NCBI GenBank assembly: GCA_902702965.1
Contig: CACRXP010000037.1
Coordinates: 1,008,572 to 1,072,571 of the forward strand
DNA: 64,000 nt
From: Spirometra erinaceieuropaei
Lineage: Eukaryota > Platyhelminthes > Cestoda > Diphyllobothriidea > Diphyllobothriidae
Direction: 5' to 3'
In this document: one piece after another, positions 52,525 through 64,000 of the stretch
How positions within the stretch are numbered: the stretch's first letter is position 1
Layout: each line of letters opens with the position of its first letter
Translations under genes and position numbers: made by a program
The notes under the pieces: generated by a model
What the model was told of the DNA's origin: nothing
Database searches by the model: none
Seen by the model: the letters and a program-made list of their open reading frames with translations, nothing else

Positions 52525-54730
52525 GGGTTACTGACAACGGCTAATAAACCAGGAATTGCCATTTCAGTCATCCCATCTCTCTGTCAGTATTCCTTCCTAC
52601 ATCAGCACTGGTCACTGTGCCGTTGGCCGCAAGAGCTTTAGGTCAAGCCTCAGGACGCAAGGTGATGAACATCTCCATTCTCTGGTCGGTGAAGGCATAT
52701 GCAACCTTATTATACATGTATGCAGAGGGAGGAGATAAGGCAGTCCTGAGTAGGTTGGCTTGTCCATTTGATTTTTCACATTCTTAACTGTGTGCATCAT
52801 ATGAAGTGTTCATAGGAGTCGGATGGCCTAAAGAGCTCTTTCTAACTCAATCCTGATAGCTCGATCACACTTTCTACTCATTTGGACTGCACCGAGTTCG
52901 TCCTTCCTTTTTACGCCATTGTATTTTAAAACGTTACATGGATTAACTGCGGTCCATGATTTTCGGACCCAAAATTCCTAAGCGTGGTATCCAACCCAAA
53001 ACGCCGATTAATGCAAGGCTTGTCCGAGTGCATGACCTCGAAGGAATCTCGGTCAATCCGGAATGAGCAGACACCAACAATGGGAGCCCTAGTCGTGAGT
53101 GGACTGTTCCCAGTATTTAGTGTATGCACGACTACATACGACTGATTATAGATGATTGTGAATAAAGATCCTTGTGCTAATCTGGTAGGCCTGGAACACG
53201 CCATGTCTTCAGATATATGGGTGGATTACTTAGTCAGGGTTTTGAATAAAATATTTCCTCAAATGTGGTACTTAGGGGATATAAATACATTTAATTTATA
53301 ATGCTACTATATGTGCCTGTAAAGGCACCTTTGCATAAGGTCGACGAAAAGGAACGGGTAGCTACTATGCGCCTGCCTATCGCCAAATGTATACGTATGG
53401 GGATCTTAAGTACTTTTTAAAAAATCTTGCATTTCCTTAGGTTGGATAGGCTAATGTGAAGTGATATTCCTACAAAATGGACATATTAGACATTTACATT
53501 ACAACCCATTATTCAATGGTCTACTGCTCTATACGTATTCCTAGAGACCTATTAAACTGAAGTACTCGCGCGCAGTGGTATTTAAGGTGCGCGTTACTGT
53601 TTTTTATTTTACGAATACCCAATGGCCGATGTTCGGTTTTATTTAGAAGTCTCCTTCTAGTGAATTCGATTAGAATGCTTTCGTATTTAAAAAGAAACAA
53701 CAGTAAAAACTTAGATGTTTGTGCCAAAGCATTGCCGAAGTAATAGTGGGACAATGATGTTTACTTCCACAGTGGACGTTCGTGATTATATGTATATGTG
53801 CGTAAAACTGTCATGATCTCTTTATAATGACACTCGGAATGCGGATAGCGTATTGTCTTATGGTTTTCTAACTGATTGGTATTACTTCGTTCACTTGGTC
53901 AGTTGAGGTCAAAATGCACAAGGTAAGGTGTTTAGGTATAAGATTTTGCATGGACTTGCTTTTTGGCAGATCTCCTCGAATTAATATCCCATATAGAGCA
54001 TAAAGGACGGTGTTGTAAGTCGATCACCACGGATGTTTTAGGAGTGACGTCAAGTTTAGGTAACTATACACAGCTCGAACGTAAAACTGCAGGCAAATCA
54101 AGCTAAGATCTGATCGATCATTCCCCTCTGCCGAAAATGTATACACTTTTAGTTGAATAACATGAGCCATCTCCTTCAAGGGCAAATAAAACACTAGATT
54201 TTGATGACATTTTGTATTATAGGGAAATAGGCCTATGCGTCAGGTCTCTGGAAATAGACAATTCTTCTGGCTGACGACGACCAGCAAGTCGGAAACGTCC
54301 ATTGCATTTACCATCGTCTTTGTCGGCATCGTCGTTCTACCAACTAATCACTATATTCCCATATCTGAAATGGGTATGTTCTATCAACCGCTAACATATT
54401 TTTTCAATTTTGTGCGCTTTTGGAAATAGAAGGTGAGGACAAAATGCAACACAGCCGATGGGAGCGAACAGCGAGTGGCCTAAAAGCCAATGTGTTCACG
54501 ACGCAATTACTAAATTTTAACGAAAACCACCCGATCGGTCTGTAACGCAGTTGCGTAAGGGCACCGTACCAGCGCGTTGGGACGCATTGCATTGAACCGG
54601 AAGACAAGGTTGCTGAATTACAATATCTTCGACAGATACTGAGAGCCAATGGTTAGCCGCGCAACTTTGTCAACCAGAGCGTACGCAGATAACACCAGAA
54701 ACCAAATCCGACCGGCCCTAAATTTGAGCA
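52525..54730. other. Non-coding stretch, no gene recognised
   Basis: Short ORFs without motifs. No partner repeat was found within the window beyond the end of family G near 52520. Confidence 0.35.
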
Positions 54731-54734
54731 AGCG

Positions 54735-55853
<1,119 letters not shown>

Positions 55854-55859
55854 AAAATG

Positions 55860-58595
55860 TGCCATTCTGGTTTAGGGGAAAACAACGAATAATTTAATTT
55901 ATGAGTGTACGTTGAGATGCGACGCGGTAGAATACAAAGAGATAATGAAACTTAACGTCCGGGTCATCTGTTGCCATCGCAATTGGCTCTGAATCACTAT
56001 CAAAGCGGAACGAGTTTAGGGTCCTTCCGAAATGAGGCAGGCAGAGTAACGGGAAGGCAGTTAACTCTGCCTGCTCCTAAACCACTTGCCTATCAGGGCG
56101 GATATGGAAATATGGACCAGGGACCCAAATCCAAATTACAAGCGATACCGATTCCTTGTCGTGACTCTAACATTTACCCCAAATTAATGCAATGTGCGGT
56201 GGTGCAGAGGGGTTAGCATTTGTTGATAGCGTAATCGTACTGAGAAGAGAGCTTGGCAATGAACATTGCATGCTGGTTTGAGTTGAATTTGAAATGAGTA
56301 TATTCAGCTGCATTTGCTTTAAATTTTTTCCCTTAAATACTCCCACATGTCTTTTAATTACGAATGTCAATGTTATCCTCCTTATTTCAAATTCCCGTAA
56401 TACATAAGCGAGGATAAATGTCACGCCTGCCAGTCTTTTTTCGGGAAACGGTTTAAATTAGCAGCTGAATATTTGCATTCTAAGACACAGGTGCCTCCCT
56501 TCCTTATGCGTCTGTTCAAATTAAAATCCCGGTACTTGAGCTAACTTATAAGTCTAAGGTCTTGCGTCTATGAGAGATAATAATGACTGCTCCGCATTTT
56601 TGATCAGAGCTCCTCGCCTTCTAAATATAATTGCTTTTAAATTCGAAATGTGTGAATACATGCGGATATTATAATAACTGAACTATCCTACTTCCTCATA
56701 CAAAAACTAATTTCCAGTGGACAACCTGTGCCCTTATTATATCTGATAAAACGATGGAATGCGATTTTCAGACGAAAAGCTCCTGAGAACAGCCGAGCGT
56801 TGATCTGTCCTCTCTGGAAAAACCACGCTCCCGAACGAACCTAATACCTTCCCCCCCACCTTTATTTTGCTCAAAACCTGAAGCGTAAACTCTGTGATTG
56901 CCACTCCGAACGCCATTCCCGACTGCGTGGGTTCATAAAAAGGCATAGTGTTGTTTTTCGACGTATAGGCAAACTGTCACTAGAGCGAATTCGCTGACAG
57001 ACACGGCAAGACCCAGGAGGTGGTTGTCTCAAAAAACATGTTCTTTCCACGTCCTCGTATTTGCGCAGAGTAGTATTTAAACACAGACAAATTTCGAAGT
57101 GACAGTTTTACAGACTGTCCGCTGTACACGGAGAACACGTGTATTAACTGACCCCAAAAACAGAGCAAAACACTTCGAAGTAAGTTGCAATTGCTGCCTT
57201 ATTACGAATTTAAACAAACTAAATGACAATAAAAGACATTCCCGATTCCGTTCAGACAATTTAGAAATACTGCCGTCGTCTGAATTCAATTCATCATAAA
57301 ATAAGCAAATGTCTGGAGATACGTAAACTTAATGCTTTGCTTGTGTGTTTAGTTTCGGGAATATTCTTATGGAATTAATCTTAAATACTAGACTGCTAGT
57401 GCTTTTTAGAAACCGTGTTTAGTAAAACGCTAGACAGACGTTTTTAAATTTGATCTTTTAATTTTCAATCAGCAGATACATAGAAATCTGATTTTTGCAA
57501 AGAATGGGTGACGTAGGTTGCATCTGCGTAAGCCTAAAATCATGTATAAACGCGAGAAATGGAACCGTCTCCTATTTCCTAAATAATTTGAAAGATAGAA
57601 AAACAATTATTTACCCCCAACGATCGGACGATAAATCCATGCATGCTTTAATTGATATTTCTAAAATACTCACTTCAATAAGTGAGAACCCAGCACGTTT
57701 TCTGTCTGCAAATTTGCAATGGATCTTTCAGGTTTTATTTTAAAGTTTGTTTGAATTGGAATGAAACCTAGGCCTTTACCAATTTTTCTCGCATTTTGTT
57801 AGATAACACGGTAACTTTAAACCGAGCTTCTGGCGTATAAGAGAATTGTTGATAATAGAAGGCCTTGGACTTCCACAAAGTGGAAACCGTAAGTAGCAGG
57901 AAAGGCTAATGTATTTTTAGCCACTCAAACCTGTTAAATATTCCTTGAAGATAAACATGCCTGGCGCCGAATAACCCGCCCGGATAACCAATTGGCCCGT
58001 CACCCAGAGGTGCGTAAGTTGATCATCAAAAGGCCATCCTATGAAATATAATAATGAAAAGTTAAAATCTTTGGTTGATAACGCTTGGAAATGTAACTTA
58101 CCTGTCACCATCTTTACAACTTCCGACTTTAAAAGTTTGCCACCGCCAGAGTATGAACAATCGGAAGAATGGAAGTGGTCATAATTGTCCAGATCCCAAT
58201 AGACGCTCTAATGGTTGACCATTGATTTACTTATCCAGTGGCAAAGAGTTGTGTTGAGCAACTCGTAACCCGGGCATCTCATCAGCTTAATACGTGGTTA
58301 AGTTACAAGCAGGGCTGTTTGGTGAGCCTATTTTGCCTTACTGACATATTAAAGTGCAGAGACTTCCTCATCTTTAGAATACCGTCAGGATGAAGAAGAT
58401 ACCTGCAGGCGTTTTAAGGTGATCGGTCATGCCAGTATCCTAAAAAAATTCTTGGAACACGCTGACATGTACATCCGCATATAATATCGCGTGCATAGCC
58501 GTCCCGAGAGGCCAGCATCAGGTTTTGTTATAAATGTTACAAGGGACCACGAGGAGATTGTGCCGGACCAAAATTACGGACTAGATAGGGGTACG
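55860..58595. other. Non-coding stretch, no gene recognised
   Basis: Follows the triplet microsatellite. Short ORFs only (55971-56216 and 57495-57743 are the longest on the plus strand), with no domain recognised. Confidence 0.35.
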
Positions 58596-58599
58596 GTAC

Positions 58600-61085
58600 G
58601 CGCTAGTGGACTGTACATTCATAATAGATGCCACACACGGAAAGTGTAGCGACACACATAGGCGCAGGCTCAGGTCGCGCCAGCCACCTGCGCCCTATCT
58701 CGCCCCCCCCCGCGGCCTTCTTTACACTGCCTTGATGCCAGGCAGTGGTGGATGAGGGAGGAGAGAGGGCGGCAGTTGCGACGCAATTCTTCGATATCTA
58801 TAAGCTAATTCACGTACAACTCACCGACCATGCACCCAGTCTACTGTGAGGCAAACGGTGGACATCGTCGGTAAGGACGGTCGAAGTGTTACGGATGTTA
58901 CACAAAAGATGAAAGCTAATCCAACTTGGACAAAATTCTGCGATATATTTAAAGCTTCCTTGTTCTAGGATTGAGCCGTATTTCAAGTTCAACTCACGGA
59001 CTGACAGGCATTCTTAGGGGATCTGCTTACTAATGCTTTGGTCTATTAACTACCTGGTTATGGCCTTCGTATTTTTGTGAAAGCGATCACCTGATCGGCA
59101 GTCGATGGAAACAGCTTAGCCTTAACGGGATACGGAAATCCATGTAACTGTACATTTGATCGAGAGCACGTGTAAACAGAGTTTCGGTTTTGAGTTCGCA
59201 ACTGTTCTAAGATGGAGAGTTCGGTAATTCTTGTCACAGCGGGCGACGTTAAACTATGTAGCTTTATTACATAAACTTTTAGGATCTTTTGATTAACGTT
59301 GAGGCCGCCACTTTCAAAAAAATATAACGAAGCAAATTTAACTCATTTTTTCGTCCTGAAATCACTGTAAATCGGGTATGCCATTACCATGACACTTCGA
59401 ATATTTTCAAATGCATCGGGCTGTGTGTTCGCCTTTGATTTAAGTGATATTGGATTTTGCTTCAATAGAAATCTTGGGCCTTCTGAAATGAGATCGAACT
59501 ATGGTTACAAGATGATTGCATACAGGCTAGAAACGGCTAGAAACAATGTTACTTGACAACACCGAAGACTCTCTCCGATGGATTATGTTGTACTGCTAAT
59601 TTACAGATGTTTTGGAAGATTTTGAATAAGTTACATTAACCCAATTGTGAAAAACTCGGCGCCTCGGTGGGATTCAAACTCACAACAGCAAGGAGAATGC
59701 TTGAGTGCAGCCAACGTTCTGGCCAACTGAGGCACGATGCCCCACAGGTAGACCTGAGATTTTCACAGTTGGGTCAATATGAATCATTAAATATCTGCCA
59801 AAACATCTATGAATTACGTGAGCCTGGTGGTCATCGGCTGGATTCTGTTTCGATTACATAGGAAATCCTGCTTAGGCATTCAGCTCACTGCATCGGATTT
59901 GGTGAAGTCCAGACATTGCAGTAGACTCGGCGGTTAACATGACCTAAATTTGATTATACTCACGTTTTCGGTGGGGAATTGTAGCTCAGTTGACTAGAGC
60001 GTTGACTGTACTAAAGCCTTCGACCTGATGTCGCGGGTTCGAATCCCACCTAGGCGCCGCGCCTTTCACAGTTAGGTCAGTATGAACCCTTGATTTAGTT
60101 GAATCGGTACAGGGTTTATATATTCAATAGAGGACTGGCGGTTAATCAATTACGCCAGAACCTGACCACAAGAACAGTGAAAGAAACATTGGTGTGTTTA
60201 TAAATCAAGGGCTTTTTATTTGAAAAGTCTATCTGACAAACACGCGTTTTCAGTAATATACCGTCAGGCGAATAAAGGTACATAGAAATTGAAAATATAA
60301 GAAGTTCTCAGGGTTTACGGGGGACTGATGGGGGGGCTTTTAACCATCACCTAGCCCACACCACCGCATGACGGGACCAGCAATGGAGGATGACGTAGTC
60401 GGTGAATGATGTTCCTAATTTGGGTGCGCGGAGTAAGTATCAGTGTCATCAGGGGGTTAGAACGTCGTGTAATAATCACTTTTAGTCGATGTTGGCCAAG
60501 GAATAAACCATATTTAGCAAAATAAAGGGAAGGAAGGAATGAGAGCAGTGAGCTTATTACATTTGCAGCAAAACGGTGCACGGTCAACAATGAAGGGTGG
60601 GAGACGTCTGGAAAACTTTTTTATAAGTTGAACACAGTTTCTTTACCAAATCGAGATTTCGACTTTAAAATCCATTACCATATTTATCCAACTCTATTAT
60701 GAGTCTAAAAAATCTCTAGTTTATGGGTACCCCATTGGCCTGGAAAGGTAGGTCTGGGCCGCCACTGAGACTGACTTTAGCATAAGTGTTTCCTTGGGTT
60801 CTGTGAACCTGTTTTACGACTGGGCTGAGAAATTTCATTTAAAAACTACCAAATCAAGTTCACTTTCCACAAAACTAAATGCATATCACAGGTGTTTCCG
60901 ATGACTTCAGTAAGGATGACAAACTTATTAGCACAAACGCAAAACCCATTCTTCGAGTTGAATTGTATCTGTGCAAAGTTATATTGGCGTGCGTCTTTAA
61001 AATGACATTTTGTATTCAGATCCTCGTGAAAAACCAAGGACGTTTTCCCAGCGGTACCACAAAACACGTGTCCGTATTGCTTAAA
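58600..61085. repeat. Dispersed repeat family D, long copy 4, upstream of the astacin first exon
   Basis: This copy is paralogous to 19790-21505 with the same block order (AGATGCCACACACGGAAAGTG, GGTGGACATCGTCGG, CTGACAGGCATTCTTAGGGG, ATCACCTGATCGGCAGTC, TTATGAGTCTAAAAAATC). It is interrupted by the SINE-bearing stretch at 59.64-60.56 kb. It ends about 170 bp before the astacin ATG at 61256, so it could contribute to that gene's promoter. Confidence 0.65.
59636..60110 (+). mobile_element. tRNA-derived SINE-like element with two inverted tRNA-like heads
   Basis: The right head (59971-60058, plus) has GTAGCTCAGTTGACTAGAGC and a near-perfect box B, GGGTTCGAATCCC. The left head (about 59652-59745) is the same type on the minus strand (GGGATTCAAACTCAC, GGCCAACTGAGGCAC). 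The 220 bp between them match the body of the copy at 25.69-25.91 kb. The unit interrupts dispersed repeat family D copy 4. Confidence 0.65.
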
Positions 61086-61236
61086 ACTAGAAATGGCTGC
61101 GCTTATTACAGAGTGTGCAGCTGGTAGGGATTAATTATGGAAAATAAAAACTCTAAATGCACCAACATTCTGCAAAAGTCAGTTGTTGCTTTAGAACGTC
61201 CTACATATTCACCGAAGGTACGAAAAAATGCATATC

Positions 61237-61250
61237 TTCTATTCTTATAG
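61237..61250 (+). promoter_or_regulatory. Splice-acceptor-like site just before the astacin start codon
   Basis: TTCTATTCTTATAG is pyrimidine-rich and ends in AG five bases upstream of ATG at 61256. It would suit a 5'-UTR intron acceptor or a spliced-leader trans-splice acceptor, both known in flatworms. The choice cannot be made from sequence alone. Confidence 0.45.
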
Positions 61251-61255
61251 AACAC

Positions 61256-61469
61256 ATGGATCCGCGCAAGCTGGGGAAGATCAAAGGCCTTTTACTGGTG
61301 TTGTTACTTCTTCCGCTATCTCACGGCAGCACAACAAATAAAGACAAAAATCAAACGTCTGAATCTGACATAACAGGTTTGAAAAGAAGTTCTCGAGCGG
61401 TTGTTCCCATCGAAGCTATCCCATGGCCTGGTGGCGTCGTGCCCTACCTAATCGACAAGCAGTATTTCT
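61256..61469 (+). CDS. Astacin-type metalloprotease, first coding exon (signal peptide, propeptide, mature N-terminus)
   Basis: ATG at 61256 opens 71 codons ending at the donor GTAAGT (61470), phase 1. Residues 1-11 are basic (MDPRKLGKIKG), 12-21 are a Leu-rich core (LLLVLLLLPL), and signal cleavage is likely after SHG (residue 24). Residues 25-47 form a short polar propeptide with an N-glycosylation sequon (NQT) and an RSSR site before AVVPIEAIPWPGGVVPYLID. The WPGGVVPYLID part is the conserved start of mature astacins. An in-frame ATG at 61157 exists, but an acceptor-like TTCTATTCTTATAG ends 5 nt before 61256, favouring the downstream start. No later astacin exon was recognised before 64000, so the rest should lie outside the window. 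Confidence 0.8.
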
Positions 61470-62370
61470 GTAAGTCATTACAGACGCCATCTCAGTTTTT
61501 ATTAAATAGGTCTGTCCTCATGATGCACATACGCTACATGAGGCAAAATGTTAGCGTAAATGAATTAATTAATTAAGCGCACGACCAAACCATCTACAGA
61601 TGTGGCAATATTTACACACTTGTTCTGAGGAAAATGTGTCCCGATGGGTATAATTAAGCCTGACCTTCGTATGTATAGAGATGTGGAATATGGGCAATTT
61701 TTTCAATATATTGATATGAGTATGGAGCAAACTCAAAATCCACTTCCTGGTGTGTGTGTGCTTATCTCTCATAACTGACTAGCTTAGCTTATGAATTGCA
61801 ATACTGATAAGTCCTCGATGTACAGGGTATTCCCAGAATTAGTACAGCGACCTGGAGATAATTTCAAGAAAAGTTGCTGGCTTAATTAGAGAAGAAGAAA
61901 ACAGAAGAATTTAAATTTTCAAGTTTTTTTCGAAATCACATTCTCCTGGCGTTGAACAATTGAATGAAATTGGCACCGATTCATTAAACGGGCCCTTATG
62001 ATTACTATATTTTTGAAAGTATGATTACATTTTTTAAATATTCGTGCCATGACTACCTTAACTGCCACGTGAAATCGTAGTCCCAATTCTTTAGTCAAAT
62101 TTTTTTTAAGTCTGCATGTTTCCTAACTCTCGCCGTCGTTGTGCATACTGCAAAAGATGGTCGCGGAGGAGTGGACATTTGACTTTGGGCAATTTAATGG
62201 AGTTGGCATACAAACCGACACAATCGGGGAAATTGAAACTGTGTATGTTTCAAGCAAACATCTTTGAATGCCTATGCAGCATGATTCCTTCAAGACTACA
62301 ATGCACAGCGTATCTCATAAAACGTTGACCGAACTTTTAAATGTATTTTTGATTATAAACATACTTAGGC
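61470..62370. other. Probable first intron of the astacin gene
   Basis: It starts with a GTAAGT donor at 61470. No later astacin exon was recognised up to the PLE fold-back, which would then also lie in this intron. A short ORF at 62116-62328 shows no astacin motif. Confidence 0.4.
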
Positions 62371-62554
62371 GGACTTGTTAATGAGCAGAATAATCCCCAG
62401 GTATTTCAGTCACACTAGGGTGCGCACTTTTAAGTGCGCTTCCCTCTAGCTCTCCGCAAACATACACTCGGTAGTATAATTGGTTTTCTTCTTCACGAAT
62501 GGAAGAGAATATGCGCATCCCAGGTTCTTGTTTAAAAGAAGGCGAAGGCACGAT

Positions 62555-63689
62555 CACTGGGACAGTAGGTTTATTTGCCTGAGCTTTCGAACTCGAACTA
62601 GAGTTCATCATCAGAGACTACTCGAGTGCAGCAAATTGTGAACATTTATAATGTTCGTCTTTGCGGGGGGGGAGGGGAAGTACGTCCGTGGCTAGGTAGG
62701 GTTTGTGCCGCCTGGTCCACGATGTTCCCCCGGCGTGGTGACGCCGTTTGTACTTTGCGACGGTGTGAGCTGCGCCACCTGGCTGCGTGGGCGGAGCGCG
62801 TGATAGAACGCAGGCAACTCGATGTGTCTGTTGATGGAGTTGGTGTCCGACACCCACGCCTCCAACAGCTCTCGCCCTGCCTTGTTGCCGGCTCGCGCCA
62901 ATATCCGCGTGTTGGCAAAGTCGAACACATGCCCTTCCTCCAGCGTGTGAGTGGCTACTTGAGACAGTAGGTCGCCTCTACGAACGGCCCGTTTGTGCTC
63001 AAGTATTCGTGAGCTCAGACGTCGTCCTGTCTGGCCTGTCCGAGGCTACAGAACGCATTGCGTCAGAGCTAGGCGTGGGCATCGCTCATCATCCGGCGGC
63101 CACCATGCGTAGCAAGATCATGAAAATGAAGGATCGGCTGGACGCAGGTGAACAGTCGTGCGTAGTCTATCGGATCCCGTGCCAAAACTGTCCTTGCCAC
63201 TACACAGGCCAGACACGACGACGTCTGAGCTCACGAATACTTGAGCTCAAACGGGCCGTTCGTAGAGGCGACCCACTGTCTTAAGTAGCCACTCACACGC
63301 TGGAGGAAGGGCATGAGTTCGACTCCGCCAACACGCGGATATTGGCGCGAGCCGGCAACAAGACAGGGCGAGAGCTGTTGGAGGCGTGGGTGTCGGACAC
63401 CAACTCCATCAACAGACACATCGAGTTGCTTGCGTTCTATCACGCGCTCCGCCCACGCAGCCAGGTGGCGCAGCTCACACCGTCGCAAAGTACAAACGGC
63501 GTCACCACGCCGGGGGAACATCGTGGACCAGGCGGCACAAACCCTACCTAGCCACGGACGTACTTCCCCTCCCCCCCCCGCAAAGACGAACATTATAAAT
63601 GTTCACAATTTGCTGCACTCGAGTAGTCTCTGATGATGAACTCTAGTTCGAGTTCGAAAGCTCAGGCAAATTAACCTACTGTCCCAGTG
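62555..63689. mobile_element. Penelope-like element fold-back (arms 62555-63038 and 63205-63689) with GIY-YIG
   Basis: Two nearly identical arms of about 485 bp lie in inverse orientation around a 166-bp spacer. The plus-strand unit continues through the spacer: GLSEATERIASELGVGIAHH, KMKDRLDAGEQSCVVYRIPC, then CHYTGQTRRRLSSRILELKR (63040-63284). After a stop come FDSANTRILARAGNKTGREL, LEAWVSDTNSINRHIEL and FYHALRPR. VVYRIPC with HYTGQT is a GIY-YIG core. The minus-strand arm starts only at the second half of the domain. The 3' termini (TCTCTGATGATGAACTC, CAGTAGGTT) point outward at both ends. Confidence 0.82.
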
Positions 63690-64000
63690 GTTTTCGTCCT
63701 TTTCGATGCCCCTATAGATTTAAGCATACGTTATGGTCAAATAAACAAACTGTCATGTATGTATTCATTTTTGGGTTGCTCACGCCTTATTCAGATTTCA
63801 TAACCGATAGGGGAATAAATTTTGATTTTCAAATGATATTTTTTAATTCTCAAATTATTTCAACCCGACTTGCATTTTAACTGGCGTCTAGGCGTCCAGC
63901 ACAATCAGCTGCAAATTTGCATGTAAGAAAAATCATATAGGGTACATATGGCTCACACACGTTAGTAATGGACATTGACTAGATTAAATTCTTTGTGAGA

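Noticed and set aside
59971..60058. Possible functional tRNA gene
   Set aside because: The D-arm and T-arm resemble a tRNA, but the anticodon arm does not fold normally, and the sequence is part of a dispersed element with other copies in the window.

Overview
This is a 64 kb piece of a eukaryotic nuclear genome, most likely a parasitic flatworm. I lean towards a tapeworm, possibly diphyllobothriid, but the species cannot be fixed from sequence alone. The reasons are a multi-exon gene with GT-AG introns, an astacin metalloprotease carrying ShK domains, many decayed Penelope-like elements (PLEs), CR1/Jockey-type and RTE-type LINE remains, and very low coding density. Host coding sequence that I can support totals only about 1.7 kb. 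No bacterial-type operons or CRISPR arrays were seen.

Left end (1-10.1 kb): a decayed RTE-type retrotransposon tail (minus strand, 30-650) lies in an intron or flank of an astacin gene. The gene's 3' half is on the plus strand as five exons: 1706-1841, 2355-2429, 2544-2603, 3783-3951 and 5077-5797. All splice phases agree and give 386 codons plus a stop. They encode the C-terminal end of the astacin domain, a Cys-rich linker and six ShK domains. A second ShK terminal exon (9703-9979) lies 3.9 kb downstream with the same acceptor phase. It is either an alternative last exon or the remnant of a partial tandem duplication.

Middle (10-61 kb): no host gene could be supported. It is a graveyard of nested repeats. 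These include a long decayed PLE (15.4-17.5 kb, minus) that runs into telomere-like repeats where its GIY-YIG domain should begin, and further PLE fragments at 14.5-15.0, 47.8-49.0, 49.2-51.5 and 54.7-55.5 kb. There are two LINE copies head to head (36.2-41.9 kb), flanked by copies of another LINE (36.0 and 42.0-43.4 kb). Mariner-like elements with terminal inverted repeats and TA flanks occur at 18.2-19.0 and 24.5-25.5 kb, with one end at 10.1 kb. tRNA-derived SINE-like elements, several dispersed repeat families and a 340-bp compound triplet microsatellite (55.5 kb) complete the region.

Right end (61-64 kb): the first coding exon of another astacin gene (61256-61469, plus) encodes a signal peptide, a short propeptide with an RxxR site and the start of the mature protease. 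Its remaining exons would lie beyond the window. With the left-hand gene this suggests an astacin cluster on the plus strand. The window ends with a PLE fold-back structure (62.55-63.69 kb) carrying GIY-YIG endonuclease sequence.
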